A stretch of 64,000 nt of DNA from JAGWRI01 sp035700805 (GTDB lineage Bacteria; Gemmatimonadota; Gemmatimonadetes; Gemmatimonadales; Gemmatimonadaceae), in assembly GCA_035700805.1 (NCBI GenBank), contig DASSOG010000009.1:1-64000 (forward strand), read 5' to 3'. Made by a program: the position numbers and the translations under genes. Positions 42,812 through 51,163 of this stretch are shown one piece after another. The notes under the pieces are model-generated. The model was given only the letters and a program-made list of their open reading frames with translations. It was not told where the DNA came from and did no database searches. Position 1 is the stretch's first letter. Every line of letters begins with the position of its first letter.

Positions 42812-43578
42812 GAGGCGTAGAACTCCGCCGGGTACGTGACCGCCTGGAGAAAGAGCGCATGTGCGGGCGCGGGCGGCGAGACCTCACGGTTGTCGGACGC
42901 GACGAGCAGGCGGGGCAGGTCGGCCGCCGGCCGATGCCCGGTGGCGATGTCCATCATCGTGCCCACCAGGAAGCGCACCATGTGGTGCAGGAACCGGTTG
43001 GCCTCAATCTCAAACGCCAGCCGGCCGCCCTCATCACGCCACTCGGCCCGGGTGATCGTGCTGGCGTGCGAATCGCCAGCGGGCGCGGTGCCCTGGACCG
43101 CGAAGGCGCGGAAGCAGTGACTGCCCACGAGCTGGCGGGCAGCGTCGTACAGCGCGCCCCGGTCCACGGGACGGCGAACGACATATTCGTAACGGCGGCG
43201 AAAGGGAGAGTCGGCGTCCTCATCGGTTCCGACGTAATAGACGTAGTGACGCGCAACGGCGCTGAAGCGTGCGTGAAAGTCGGCGCGCATTTCATGCGCC
43301 GCGGCAACCCACACGTCCGCTGGAAGCACCGCATTGAGCGCCCGCCTCAACTCGGGACACCGCCACTTCTCGGGCACCCGCACCCCCGCGGCCTGGCCCC
43401 GGGCATGCACTCCCGCATCGGTCCGTCCCGCGCCCAGCACCCCGATGGGGGCGCCGCAGAGGCGCTCGAACGCTGCTTCCATCTCTCCCTGCACGGTGCG
43501 CTGGTCGGGTTGTCGCTGCCATCCGCTGAATCCCGAGCCGTCATAGTGCAACACGAGCTGCACAGTGCGCTCCGCCAT
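42808..43578 (-). CDS. truA: tRNA pseudouridine(38-40) synthase
   Basis: A 256-residue TruA that makes pseudouridine in the tRNA anticodon arm. The catalytic Asp54 is in GAGRTDAGVHARGQ; other signatures are YDGSGFSGWQRQ near the start, VLPADVWV, RHYVYYV and the C-terminal NRFLHHMVRFLVGTMM. ATG 43578 is chosen; it lies seven bases after a TAGGTT -10 box and no Shine-Dalgarno sequence precedes it, so the mRNA is probably leaderless. It is first in the long minus-strand run. Confidence 0.95.
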   Translation of the reverse strand: MAERTVQLVLHYDGSGFSGWQRQPDQRTVQGEMEAAFERLCGAPIGVLGAGRTDAGVHARGQAAGVRVPEKWRCPELRRALNAVLPADVWVAAAHEMRADFHARFSAVARHYVYYVGTDEDADSPFRRRYEYVVRRPVDRGALYDAARQLVGSHCFRAFAVQGTAPAGDSHASTITRAEWRDEGGRLAFEIEANRFLHHMVRFLVGTMMDIATGHRPAADLPRLLVASDNREVSPPAPAHALFLQAVTYPAEFYAS

Positions 43579-43585
43579 TGCGAGA

Positions 43586-43613
43586 AACCTACCCGGCACC
43601 CGCATGATGTCAA
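43586..43613 (-). promoter_or_regulatory. Candidate promoter for leaderless truA and the following 13 genes
   Basis: On the minus strand TTGACA (43613-43608) and TAGGTT (43591-43586) are separated by 16 bases. Seven bases then lead to the truA ATG, the same -10-to-ATG distance as at dusB. It is the only convincing promoter seen for the run down to 29253. Confidence 0.55.
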
Positions 43614-43634
43614 GCAATCGCGCGGCCCAACCGA

Positions 43635-43663
43635 TTGACATTGTTGGACGTACGCCATCACAT
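43635..43663 (+). promoter_or_regulatory. Possible promoter for the GAF protein gene
   Basis: A consensus TTGACA at 43635-43640 is followed after 17 bases by TCACAT, a poor -10. It would give a leader of about 45 bases to ATG 43714. The -35 is good, but the -10 is weak. Confidence 0.3.
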
Positions 43664-43713
43664 TTCCCCGGCGGTCGCCGCGGGCCCGTACGCTCCGTCG
43701 TCGGCCCCCGCTC

Positions 43714-45015
43714 ATGCCTCCGCGCACCCTTGCCTCCCTCGCCCACGCTCTGCAGACCGCGCCCGACCTGGACGCGGCGCTTGTCGCGCTCGCCGACGGC
43801 GTGGCCGAGCTCGACCGCATGGCCTGCCTGACTCTGGTCAGCTTTGACCCGAGGCACGCCCTCATGCGCGAGCGGGCCATCGCCACGCCCGACGGCGTCA
43901 CGCGTCAGACCATCGACACCACGCTCGACCATTTGCCGGCCCGCGAGCGCACCGCCGTTACGGCCGGCGCGGAATTCGTGGACTTCGCCGACAACTCCGC
44001 CGAATTCGCCCGGCTGCTCGCGCTGCCCGAGATCGCCGAAGGGGGCAACCTCGCGCTCAAGGGACTGGTGTTCGAAGGCGCGCTGTCAGGGATCCTGGGC
44101 GTGTTCGAACCGCGCAAGATCTTCGGCACGCGCACCACTGAGCGCATCCAGCCGGCCGTGGCGCTCTTTGAGCTGGCGTATGCCCGGTTCCTGGAGGGCG
44201 AAGCGCGACGCGAGGCCGTGAGTACGCTGGAGGATGTCACCCAGCGGGTGCACGAAGAACACGCGCGTAAGCTTGCCGACCTGGAGCAGCAACTGCTCAA
44301 GGCCACGGGCGAGTTCAAGGCCCTGGGCCCGCAGGGTCTCACGGTGGGCCTGGAGCGGGAGCTGGCGCAGGCTCGCGAGGACGCCCGCCGCGCCACGCGA
44401 AAGTCCGAAGCCGTGGAAGCCACCATCGGCTCTGCCGTGGAGCAACTGGAAAAGGCGCACGTGGAACTGCATCGCCGCAGTGAGCAGGTGCGGCAGCGCA
44501 CGCGGACGCTCTACCTCATCGAGCGCGTCCTCACCCTCGATTCGTCCACGGATGATCCGCGCGAGCTGGCCGACGGCCTGCTCTCGCTGGTGGGCGACGA
44601 CATGAACGCCGAACGCTGTTCGCTGCTGCTGCGGGCGCCCGGCGCCGAGGAGCTGTTCCTGGCGGCGGCGCGGGGCGTCGCGCCCGAGGTCCCGGAGGGC
44701 AAGCGGGTCTCCATCGGCACGGGCATCGCCGGGCGCGTGGCCGCCACGCGCGAACCGCTGCTGGTCCAGGAACCCGCCGACGCCAAGGAGCATCCGCTGT
44801 TGCAGGACGAGTATTTCACCACGGGGTCGTTCCTGAGCTTCCCGCTCGTGTATCGCGACAACCTGCTGGGGGTGGTGAACCTCACCAACCGGCGCCTGGC
44901 GGGTGTGTTCGTGGAGGACGACCTGGAGCGCGTCCGCCTGCTGGGGCTGGTGATTGCCCTGGCCGCCACCAACGCGCGACTCCCGGAGCGGCTGGCGGAG
45001 GCGATGGGTGGATAG
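43714..45015 (+). CDS. GAF-domain protein with central coiled coil
   Basis: A 433-residue soluble protein. The N-terminal 150 residues look like a degenerate GAF domain (LDAALVALADGVAELDRMACLTLVSFD), followed by a coiled coil of about 100 residues (about 165-265, repeated Glu, Ala, Arg and Gln heptads) and a C-terminal GAF domain (RVLTLDSSTDDPRELADGLLSLVGDDMNAERCSLLL, GKRVSIGTGIAGRVAATREPLLV and SFLSFPLVYRDNLLGVVNLTN). No enzymatic output domain is present, so it may be a ligand-sensing partner. It is divergent from truA and 10 bases upstream of trpD. Confidence 0.8.
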   Translation: MPPRTLASLAHALQTAPDLDAALVALADGVAELDRMACLTLVSFDPRHALMRERAIATPDGVTRQTIDTTLDHLPARERTAVTAGAEFVDFADNSAEFARLLALPEIAEGGNLALKGLVFEGALSGILGVFEPRKIFGTRTTERIQPAVALFELAYARFLEGEARREAVSTLEDVTQRVHEEHARKLADLEQQLLKATGEFKALGPQGLTVGLERELAQAREDARRATRKSEAVEATIGSAVEQLEKAHVELHRRSEQVRQRTRTLYLIERVLTLDSSTDDPRELADGLLSLVGDDMNAERCSLLLRAPGAEELFLAAARGVAPEVPEGKRVSIGTGIAGRVAATREPLLVQEPADAKEHPLLQDEYFTTGSFLSFPLVYRDNLLGVVNLTNRRLAGVFVEDDLERVRLLGLVIALAATNARLPERLAEAMGG

Positions 45016-45025
45016 CCCGAGTACC

Positions 45026-46054
45026 ATGGCTGATCCGTTGCGCGCCGTCATGCGCCGCCTGGCCATGCGCGAGGCGGTGCCGCCGGACGAGCTGACATCC
45101 GCGTTCGATCGCATCATGGCGGGCGAAGCCACGCCCACGCAGGTTGCGGCCGTGCTCATGGGGTTGCGGGTCAAGGGCGAGACCGCCGCCGAGGTCGCCG
45201 CCGTCGTGCGCGCGCTGCGCCGAGTGATGGTGCCGCTGGCCGCGGACGCCCCGGGGGATCTGGTGGACACCTGCGGAACCGGCGGCGGCACCGTGCGCAC
45301 ATTCAACATCTCCACGGCCGCCGCGCTCGTGGCCGCCGGGGGCGGCGCGCGGATTGCGAAACACGGCAACCGTTCCTTCACCACGCAGTGCGGCAGCGCC
45401 GACGTGCTGGAAGCGCTCGGCGTGCGTATCGACGTGCCGGTGGCGGTGATGGAGCAGGCGCTGCGCCAGGCAGGAATCGTCTTCATGTTCGCGCCGCTGA
45501 TGCACCCGGCCATGCGCCATGTAGGTCCGGTACGCCGCGAACTGGGAGTGCCTACCGTGATGAATATTGTGGGCCCGCTGGCCAACCCGGCGCACGCGGG
45601 CCGACAGGTGATCGGGGCGGGGGACGCCGACCGCGCGCCACTGCTGGCCGGCGCGCTGGCGGAACTGGGCACCGTGCACGCCCTGGTGGTCCATGGCGCC
45701 GGCATGGACGAGATCTCGCCGCTGGGGCCCACGGAAGTGCGAGAGGTACGCGCGGGTGAGGTGCGTGAGTGGGTGATCGACCCCACCGTGCTGGGCCTGG
45801 GGCGGGCGACCGCCGATGAACTCGCTGGCGGATCCCCCGCGGAGAATGCGGCCGCGGTGCTCGACGTGCTCCAGGGCAGGGCGTCGCGTGGCGCGACGGC
45901 GGCCGTGCTGCTGAACGCGGCGGCGGCGCTCTATGTAGCGGCGCTGGCGCCCACGTATGAGGAGGGGCTGGCCCAAGCCGAAGCGGCCATCAGGTCGGGG
46001 GCAGGGCTGGACGCGCTGGAACGGTTGCGCTCGGCGTTTGCCCGGCCGTCATAA
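45026..46054 (+). CDS. trpD: Anthranilate phosphoribosyltransferase
   Basis: A 342-residue enzyme of tryptophan synthesis that joins anthranilate and PRPP. The PRPP-binding motif DTCGTGGGTVRTFNISTAAA (about 80-99) and KHGNRSFTTQCGSADVLEALG (about 110-130) are present, as is the VPTVMNIVGPLANPAHAGRQVIG segment. ATG 45026 is chosen because it gives the family-like start MADPLRAVMRRLA. The next trp gene is separated by lexA on the other strand; trpE and trpG are not in the window. Confidence 0.95.
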   Translation: MADPLRAVMRRLAMREAVPPDELTSAFDRIMAGEATPTQVAAVLMGLRVKGETAAEVAAVVRALRRVMVPLAADAPGDLVDTCGTGGGTVRTFNISTAAALVAAGGGARIAKHGNRSFTTQCGSADVLEALGVRIDVPVAVMEQALRQAGIVFMFAPLMHPAMRHVGPVRRELGVPTVMNIVGPLANPAHAGRQVIGAGDADRAPLLAGALAELGTVHALVVHGAGMDEISPLGPTEVREVRAGEVREWVIDPTVLGLGRATADELAGGSPAENAAAVLDVLQGRASRGATAAVLLNAAAALYVAALAPTYEEGLAQAEAAIRSGAGLDALERLRSAFARPS

Positions 46055-46085
46055 GAGAACGGGGAACTGTGGGCCGGGCGGCCTG

Positions 46086-46694
46086 TCAGTACCGCCGCAT
46101 CACTCCCACCACCACGCCCTGGATCCGGATGTCGTTCTCATTGACGTAGATGGGGTCCATGGTCTGGTTGGCGGGCTGGAGGCGCACCCGACCGTCGCGT
46201 TCGCGGTAGAACTTCTTGACCGTGGCGGACGTGCCCTCGATGAGCGCGATGACCGTCTCGCCATTGTCGGCGCGCGGACGGTCGTTGACCACCACGAAGT
46301 CGCCGTCGCGGATCTGCTCGTCGATCATGGAATTGCCGCGCACCCGCAGCACGTAGTGATTGCCGGTGCGGCGCACCAGGGTCTCGGGCACCATCACCGT
46401 CTCCCCGCTCTCCATGGCTTCGATGGGCGCGCCGGCAGCCACGGCGCCCAGCAGCGGGAGCTCCAGCGCGCGGCCAACGGCGTCGGAGGCCATGATCTCG
46501 ATGGCTCGGCTCTCGTTGTAGGTGCGCTTGATGTACCCCTTCCGCTCCAGGTTGCTCAGGTGCTCGTGGACGGTGGCCAGCGAGTTGAACCGGAAGTGGG
46601 ACGCGATTTCCTCAAAACTGGGCGCATACCCGTGTTGTTCGGTGTGTGCGATGAGGTAGTTTAGAATTTCGCGCTGGCGTTTCGTGAGCGGCAT
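46086..46694 (-). CDS. lexA: LexA repressor (SOS regulator)
   Basis: A 202-residue LexA: winged helix at 1-65 (LTKRQREILNYLIAHTEQHGYAPSFEEIASHF), self-cleavage at Ala87-Gly88 (VAAGAP), catalytic Ser122 (GNSMID) and Lys160 (SATVKKFY). It represses DNA-repair genes and cleaves itself with RecA filaments. ATG 46694 matches the family start. It is convergent with trpD (31 bases apart) and divergent from trpC, splitting the trp genes on the opposite strand. Confidence 0.97.
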   Translation of the reverse strand: MPLTKRQREILNYLIAHTEQHGYAPSFEEIASHFRFNSLATVHEHLSNLERKGYIKRTYNESRAIEIMASDAVGRALELPLLGAVAAGAPIEAMESGETVMVPETLVRRTGNHYVLRVRGNSMIDEQIRDGDFVVVNDRPRADNGETVIALIEGTSATVKKFYRERDGRVRLQPANQTMDPIYVNENDIRIQGVVVGVMRRY

Positions 46695-46758
46695 GCGACG
46701 AACTCCATAACGGAAGAGAAGCGGCAGTAGCTGCCATAACCGAAGACCCACCGAACAT

Positions 46759-46787
46759 AGACTAGCCGAACAGGAACCGAAGTGCAA
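46759..46787 (-). promoter_or_regulatory. Candidate lexA promoter with GTTC repeats
   Basis: On the minus strand TTGCAC (46787-46782) and TAGTCT (46764-46759) are 17 bases apart, predicting a start near 46752 and a leader of about 58 bases. Three GTTC sequences (plus-strand GAAC at 46753, 46768 and 46774) overlap or flank the promoter; GTTC/GAAC half-sites occur in LexA operators of several groups, so autoregulation is plausible, but their spacing fits no operator I know. Confidence 0.45.
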
Positions 46788-47606
46788 GCATTTTCTGCGT
46801 GGGCAGCTCCGGGTGGCACCCTTGGCGCGATCGTCCAAGAGACGACGCAACGGGTGGCGGCGTTGCGAGGCCGCCGTCGGGAGCTGGAACGGCGCCTGGC
46901 TTCCGCCCCTCCGGTGCTGCCGTTTGCCCCCGCGCTGAAGGGCGGGCAAGTCCGGGTGATTGCGGAGGTGAAGCGGCGATCACCCTCCAAGGGAGACATC
47001 AATCCCGGGCTCGACCCGGCCGTTCAGGCCGCCAGTTATGCTGCCGGTGGAGCGGCCGTGATCTCGGTACTCACGGAACCCGAGCACTTCGGCGGTTCCA
47101 CTGACGACCTCGAAACGGTGAGAAGCACAGTCCGCATCCCGTTGTTAAAAAAAGACTTCCACATTGACGATGTGCAATTACTTGAAGCCAGGACCCTGGG
47201 GGCTTCCGGCGTCTTGCTCATCGCCCGGGCGCTGGAGCCCGCGGTCCTGAACCGGCTGGTCGCGGTGGCCTTCGCCCTGGGGCTGGAACCGCTGGTCGAG
47301 ACCCGGTCCGAAGCCGAGCTCGAGCGGGCCCTCGCCGCCGGCGCGCATGCGGTGGGGGTCAACTGCCGCGATCTGGAGACGCTGGAGCTGGACCCCGCCG
47401 TCCCCGAGCGCCTCCTGCCCCAGGTGCCGCGCGGCGTCGTGGCCATCTGGGAGAGCGGCATCTCCACGGCGGCGGATGTGGAGCGCGCGGCGGCCGCCGG
47501 CGCCGATGCCGTGCTCGTGGGATCGGCCATCGCGGGCGCGAGCGACGTCCGCGCCGCAGTCGCTGCGCTCACGCATGTTTCCACCCGGCCCGCTTCCCGT
47601 GCCTGA
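46782..47606 (+). CDS. trpC: Indole-3-glycerol phosphate synthase
   Basis: A 274-residue TIM-barrel enzyme of tryptophan synthesis. The substrate-binding signatures are VIAEVKRRSPSKGDI (near residues 58-72), PLLKKDFHIDDVQLLEA, the GVNCRDL loop with the catalytic-network Asn, and the IWESGI strand before a phosphate-binding GADAVLVGSAI. The GTG at 46782 overlaps the -35 of the divergent lexA promoter; a downstream start cannot be excluded. It overlaps trpF. Confidence 0.94.
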   Translation: MQAFSAWAAPGGTLGAIVQETTQRVAALRGRRRELERRLASAPPVLPFAPALKGGQVRVIAEVKRRSPSKGDINPGLDPAVQAASYAAGGAAVISVLTEPEHFGGSTDDLETVRSTVRIPLLKKDFHIDDVQLLEARTLGASGVLLIARALEPAVLNRLVAVAFALGLEPLVETRSEAELERALAAGAHAVGVNCRDLETLELDPAVPERLLPQVPRGVVAIWESGISTAADVERAAAAGADAVLVGSAIAGASDVRAAVAALTHVSTRPASRA

Positions 47607-48255
47607 CATCAAGTTCTGCGGCCTGACCCGCCCGCAAGACGCCACCGCCGCGGTGGCGGCCGGCGCGCGCTACGTGGGCGTGGTGTTCGCGCCCGGTCCG
47701 CGGACGCAGCAACTCGACCACGCCCGGCGCATCTTCGCCGGACTCCCGCCGGAGATCGGGCGCGTGGGTGTGTTCGATGCCCAGCCGCCCGCGACAATCG
47801 CCAGCCAGGCCACGGCGCTGGGGCTCACCGCGGTGCAACTGCATGGCGATCCGTCCGTGGCCGACGTGGAGGCGCTGCGCGCCCTCTGGCAGGGGCAGGT
47901 CTGGGCGGTGGTGCGCGTGCACGGCGCGGAACTGCCCGCGAGCGCCGCCGCCTTGTTTGCCGCGGCCAACGCCGTGGTGCTCGACGCTCGCGTGGATGGG
48001 GCGCTGGGTGGTACCGGCGTGACCTTGCCGTGGGCGGGGCTGGCCGCGCGAGTTGCGGAGGCTCGGCGGGGTACGCGGTCCCTCTTCGTGCTGGCGGGCG
48101 GACTGCGCCCCGACAACGTTGCCCAGGCCGTGCGCGTCTTGAATCCTGACGTCGTGGACGTCTCGTCGGGCATTGAATCCACGGTTGGCATCAAGGATCC
48201 GGCGCGCATGCGCGCCTTCCGGGATGCGGTGCGTTCCATGGAGGTTGCCAGATGA
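47599..48255 (+). CDS. trpF: Phosphoribosylanthranilate isomerase
   Basis: A 218-residue TIM-barrel isomerase. The catalytic Cys is in KFCGLTRPQDA near the N-terminus and the general-acid Asp is in LDARVDGALGGTG; HGDPSVAD and GGLRPDNVAQA complete the phosphate-binding site. GTG 47599 (VPDIKFCGL) is chosen as best match; ATG 47575, eight codons upstream, is an alternative. It lies inside the trpC end and overlaps trpB (ATGA). Confidence 0.93.
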   Translation: MPDIKFCGLTRPQDATAAVAAGARYVGVVFAPGPRTQQLDHARRIFAGLPPEIGRVGVFDAQPPATIASQATALGLTAVQLHGDPSVADVEALRALWQGQVWAVVRVHGAELPASAAALFAAANAVVLDARVDGALGGTGVTLPWAGLAARVAEARRGTRSLFVLAGGLRPDNVAQAVRVLNPDVVDVSSGIESTVGIKDPARMRAFRDAVRSMEVAR

Positions 48256-49442
48256 CCCAGCCGAAGACGACTGACCGCTTTGGCGAGTACGGCGGGCGCT
48301 ATGTGCCCGAGACGCTCGTGCCCGCGCTGGACGAACTGGAAGTTGCATTCGATGAAGCGCAGGCCGACCCGGCGTTCCGCACCGAGCTGGACACCTTGCT
48401 CTCGCAGTATGTGGGACGGCCGTCTCCGCTCAGCGAGGCGCCGAGGTTTTCGGAGCGCGTGGGCGCGCGCGTGCTGCTCAAGCGCGAGGACCTGAACCAT
48501 ACGGGCGCCCATAAGATCAACAACGCGCTGGCGCAGGCGCTGCTGGCCCGGCGCATGGGCAAGCAGCGCATCATCGCGGAGACCGGCGCCGGCCAGCATG
48601 GGGTGGCCACCGCCACGGTGTGCGCGCGCTTCGGGCTGGAGTGCGTGGTGTACATGGGTGAGGAGGACATGCGCCGACAGGCGCTGAACGTGTACCGCAT
48701 GCGCCTCATGGGCGCGCAGGTGGTGCCCGTCTCCAGCGGCACGCGCACGCTCAAGGACGCCACCACCGAGGCCATTCGCGACTGGGTCACCACCGTGCGC
48801 ACCAGCCACTACATCATCGGGTCGGTGGTGGGGCCGGCCCCGTATCCCCGGATGGTCCGGGAATTCCAGGCCGTGATCGGGCGTGAGGCGCGGGCGCAGG
48901 TGCTGGAGCGCGTGGGCCGCCTGCCGCAGGTGGTGGTTGCCTGCGTGGGTGGTGGGTCGAACGCCATCGGGATCTTCCACGCCTTTGAGCCGGACGCGAA
49001 GGTGGCGCTGGTGGGTGTGGAGGCGGCCGGCGCCGGCCTCACCACCGATCGCCACGCAGCCTCGCTGTCGCAGGGGCGGCCCGGCGTTCTGCATGGTTCG
49101 CTGAGCTACCTGCTGCAGGACGACGCGGGGCAGGTGCACCCCGCGCACTCCATCTCGGCGGGCCTGGACTATCCCGGCGTGGGGCCCGAGCACGCGTATC
49201 TCAAGGACTCGGGGCGCGCGACCTATGTGGCCGTCACCGACGACGAAGCGCTCAAGGGTTTTGAGACCCTTTCGCGGTTGGAGGGCATCATTCCCGCGCT
49301 CGAATCCGCGCATGCCGTGGCCTGGGTGGACGCCCGGGCCGGCCAGTGGGCGGCGGCCGACGGTCCGCTCCTGCTCTGCGTGAGCGGTCGGGGTGACAAG
49401 GATGTGGCGCAAGTTATGGAAATGGGTAATTTGGGAGCGTGA
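48252..49442 (+). CDS. trpB: Tryptophan synthase beta chain
   Basis: A 396-residue TrpB that condenses indole and serine. It begins FGEYGGRYVPETLVPAL as in homologues; the PLP lysine is Lys88 in HTGAHKINNALAQ, the substrate loop ETGAGQHG is near residue 114 and the phosphate-binding GGGSNAIG near 237. The gene for its alpha partner, trpA, is not adjacent: HEAT and HD-GYP genes are inserted. It overlaps the HEAT gene by 4 bases (GTGA). Confidence 0.97.
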   Translation: MTQPKTTDRFGEYGGRYVPETLVPALDELEVAFDEAQADPAFRTELDTLLSQYVGRPSPLSEAPRFSERVGARVLLKREDLNHTGAHKINNALAQALLARRMGKQRIIAETGAGQHGVATATVCARFGLECVVYMGEEDMRRQALNVYRMRLMGAQVVPVSSGTRTLKDATTEAIRDWVTTVRTSHYIIGSVVGPAPYPRMVREFQAVIGREARAQVLERVGRLPQVVVACVGGGSNAIGIFHAFEPDAKVALVGVEAAGAGLTTDRHAASLSQGRPGVLHGSLSYLLQDDAGQVHPAHSISAGLDYPGVGPEHAYLKDSGRATYVAVTDDEALKGFETLSRLEGIIPALESAHAVAWVDARAGQWAAADGPLLLCVSGRGDKDVAQVMEMGNLGA

Positions 49443-51163
49443 CGGCGCCCACCCGGCAGGACAGCGACGATGCTAAGGACCTGGTCGACCTTCCGTTCTC
49501 GAGTGCTCCAGTGGAGGAGTTGCTCAAGACATTCGTGAAGGGGCTCCGGGCTCACCAGCTTTACCTGCCCAACAATCCCATCTACAAGGCGGCCATTGAC
49601 TCCGTCCGCGGGGCCTTTGCGCCATTGTGGGAAGAGACCGACGAACTGGTGCTGACGTTCAGCGAAACCGACATCCTGTGGTACGGGCGCTCGGTGCTGC
49701 ACGAGGACACGAAGTCGTCAGACAGCCTGCCCTGGCTCTTCTACAAGGACGGCGTGCGTGAGCTGACGCTGCTCAAGGGATTCGAGCAGGACGAACTGGT
49801 CACGCTGTTCGGTATCCTGCAGCGCGCCCGCAAGGCCACGCCCGACGACGACGACCTGCTGGCCATGCTCTGGGAGGCGGAGTTCGTGAGCCTCCAGTAC
49901 CGGTACGTGGACCTGGGGCTGGAGCCGGCGGCCGCGCTGGAAGATGGCGGCGAACCGCCGCCGCCTCTCTCACCGGGCGAGGTGCGCGAGGCCGCCACCG
50001 GCAATTCGCAGGACGCCGAGCCCGATGAGCCACCGCCGGGCGTGGTGAACATGGCGGACTTCGATACCACGCTCTACTTCCTGGACGACAAGGAGATTGA
50101 CTACCTCCAGGCGGAGATCGAGCGCGAATACGAAGCCGACCTGCGGCAGGTGGTTACGGGCAGCCTCTTCGACATTTACGAAGCGCAGCCCAGTGACGCC
50201 GTGCGCAGTGAGGTGGCCGACCTCATCGAGACCATGATGCTGTACCTGCTGGCCGGCGGTCACCTGCGGACGGTGGCGTACCTGCTGCGCGAGTCGGGCG
50301 AGGCCGCCAAACGCGCCAGGGACATCACGCCGGAGCAGCGGCAGCGCCTGGCGGAGTTGCCCGGTCGCCTCAGCCAGCCCGAACCGCTGGGCCAGTTGCT
50401 GCAGACGCTCGACGAGAGCAGCGACCTGCCGCCGGTGGTTGAGCTTGGCGAGCTGTTCGACCAGTTGCGCCCCGGGGCGCTGGGCACGGTCTTCTCCTGG
50501 CTCGGCCGCCTGCAGAACCAGCGCCTGCGTCCGCTGCTGGAACAGGCGGCCTCGCGGCTCACGGCGGCCAACACCACGGAACTGGTGAAGCTGATCCAGT
50601 CCCCCGACCGCGCGGTGTCGCTCGAAGCCGTGCGGCGGTGCGGCGCGCTGCAGATCCAGGCGGGCGTCGCGGCCATCAGTCGCGTGATGTCCGGTGCCGA
50701 CGATGAACTGCGGCTGGTGTGCGTGCAGGCGCTGGGGGAGATCGGGTCGCCGGGGGCGCAGCAGGCGCTGGAGCCGTGGGTGGTGGACGGAGACCGTGAC
50801 ACGCGCGTGGCCGCGGTGCGTCTGCTGTCGACGCGCGGCTACAAGCCGGCGCTCCCCAGGGTGGAGGGTGTGGTGAAGGGCAAGGCGTTGCGGGATGCCG
50901 ACCTCACGGAGCGCGTGGCGTTCTTTGAGGCGTACGGGATGCTGGCCGGCGAGGCGGGGGTGCCGTATCTGGATTCTGTGCTGAACGGCAAGGGCTTCCT
51001 GGGGCGGCGCGAGGATCCGGAGGTGCGCGCGTGCGCGGCCATGGCGCTGGGTCGCATCAAGTCGTCGTCGGCCGCGGAGCAGAGCCTGCGCAAGGCGAGC
51101 TCGGAAAAGGATGTCGTGGTGCGGAACGCGGTGAACAAGGCGCTGCGCGGGGGGGCCCTGTGA
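49439..51163 (+). CDS. HEAT-repeat protein with an N-terminal module shared with the next gene
   Basis: A 574-residue cytoplasmic protein. Residues 25-130 contain a compact N-terminal module (LLKTFVKGLRAHQLYLPNNPIYKAAIDSV..., TDELVLTFSETDILWYGRSVLHE, DGVRELTLLKGFEQDELVTLFGIL) that resembles the N-terminus of the downstream HD-GYP protein. A charged linker (about 165-205) follows, then helical repeats; clear HEAT units run from about residue 385 to the end (VSLEAVRRCGALQIQAGVAAISRVM, LRLVCVQALGEIGSPGAQQALEPWV, VRACAAMALGRIKSSSAAEQSLRKA). It is likely a scaffold for protein-protein contacts in signalling. Start and end both form GTGA overlaps, so it is co-translated with trpB and the HD-GYP gene. 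Confidence 0.75.
   Translation: MTAPTRQDSDDAKDLVDLPFSSAPVEELLKTFVKGLRAHQLYLPNNPIYKAAIDSVRGAFAPLWEETDELVLTFSETDILWYGRSVLHEDTKSSDSLPWLFYKDGVRELTLLKGFEQDELVTLFGILQRARKATPDDDDLLAMLWEAEFVSLQYRYVDLGLEPAAALEDGGEPPPPLSPGEVREAATGNSQDAEPDEPPPGVVNMADFDTTLYFLDDKEIDYLQAEIEREYEADLRQVVTGSLFDIYEAQPSDAVRSEVADLIETMMLYLLAGGHLRTVAYLLRESGEAAKRARDITPEQRQRLAELPGRLSQPEPLGQLLQTLDESSDLPPVVELGELFDQLRPGALGTVFSWLGRLQNQRLRPLLEQAASRLTAANTTELVKLIQSPDRAVSLEAVRRCGALQIQAGVAAISRVMSGADDELRLVCVQALGEIGSPGAQQALEPWVVDGDRDTRVAAVRLLSTRGYKPALPRVEGVVKGKALRDADLTERVAFFEAYGMLAGEAGVPYLDSVLNGKGFLGRREDPEVRACAAMALGRIKSSSAAEQSLRKASSEKDVVVRNAVNKALRGGAL

Noticed and set aside
46055..46085. Terminator between convergent trpD and lexA
   Set aside because: Only a 4-5-bp G+C stem (GGCC) without T-run was found, too weak to call.
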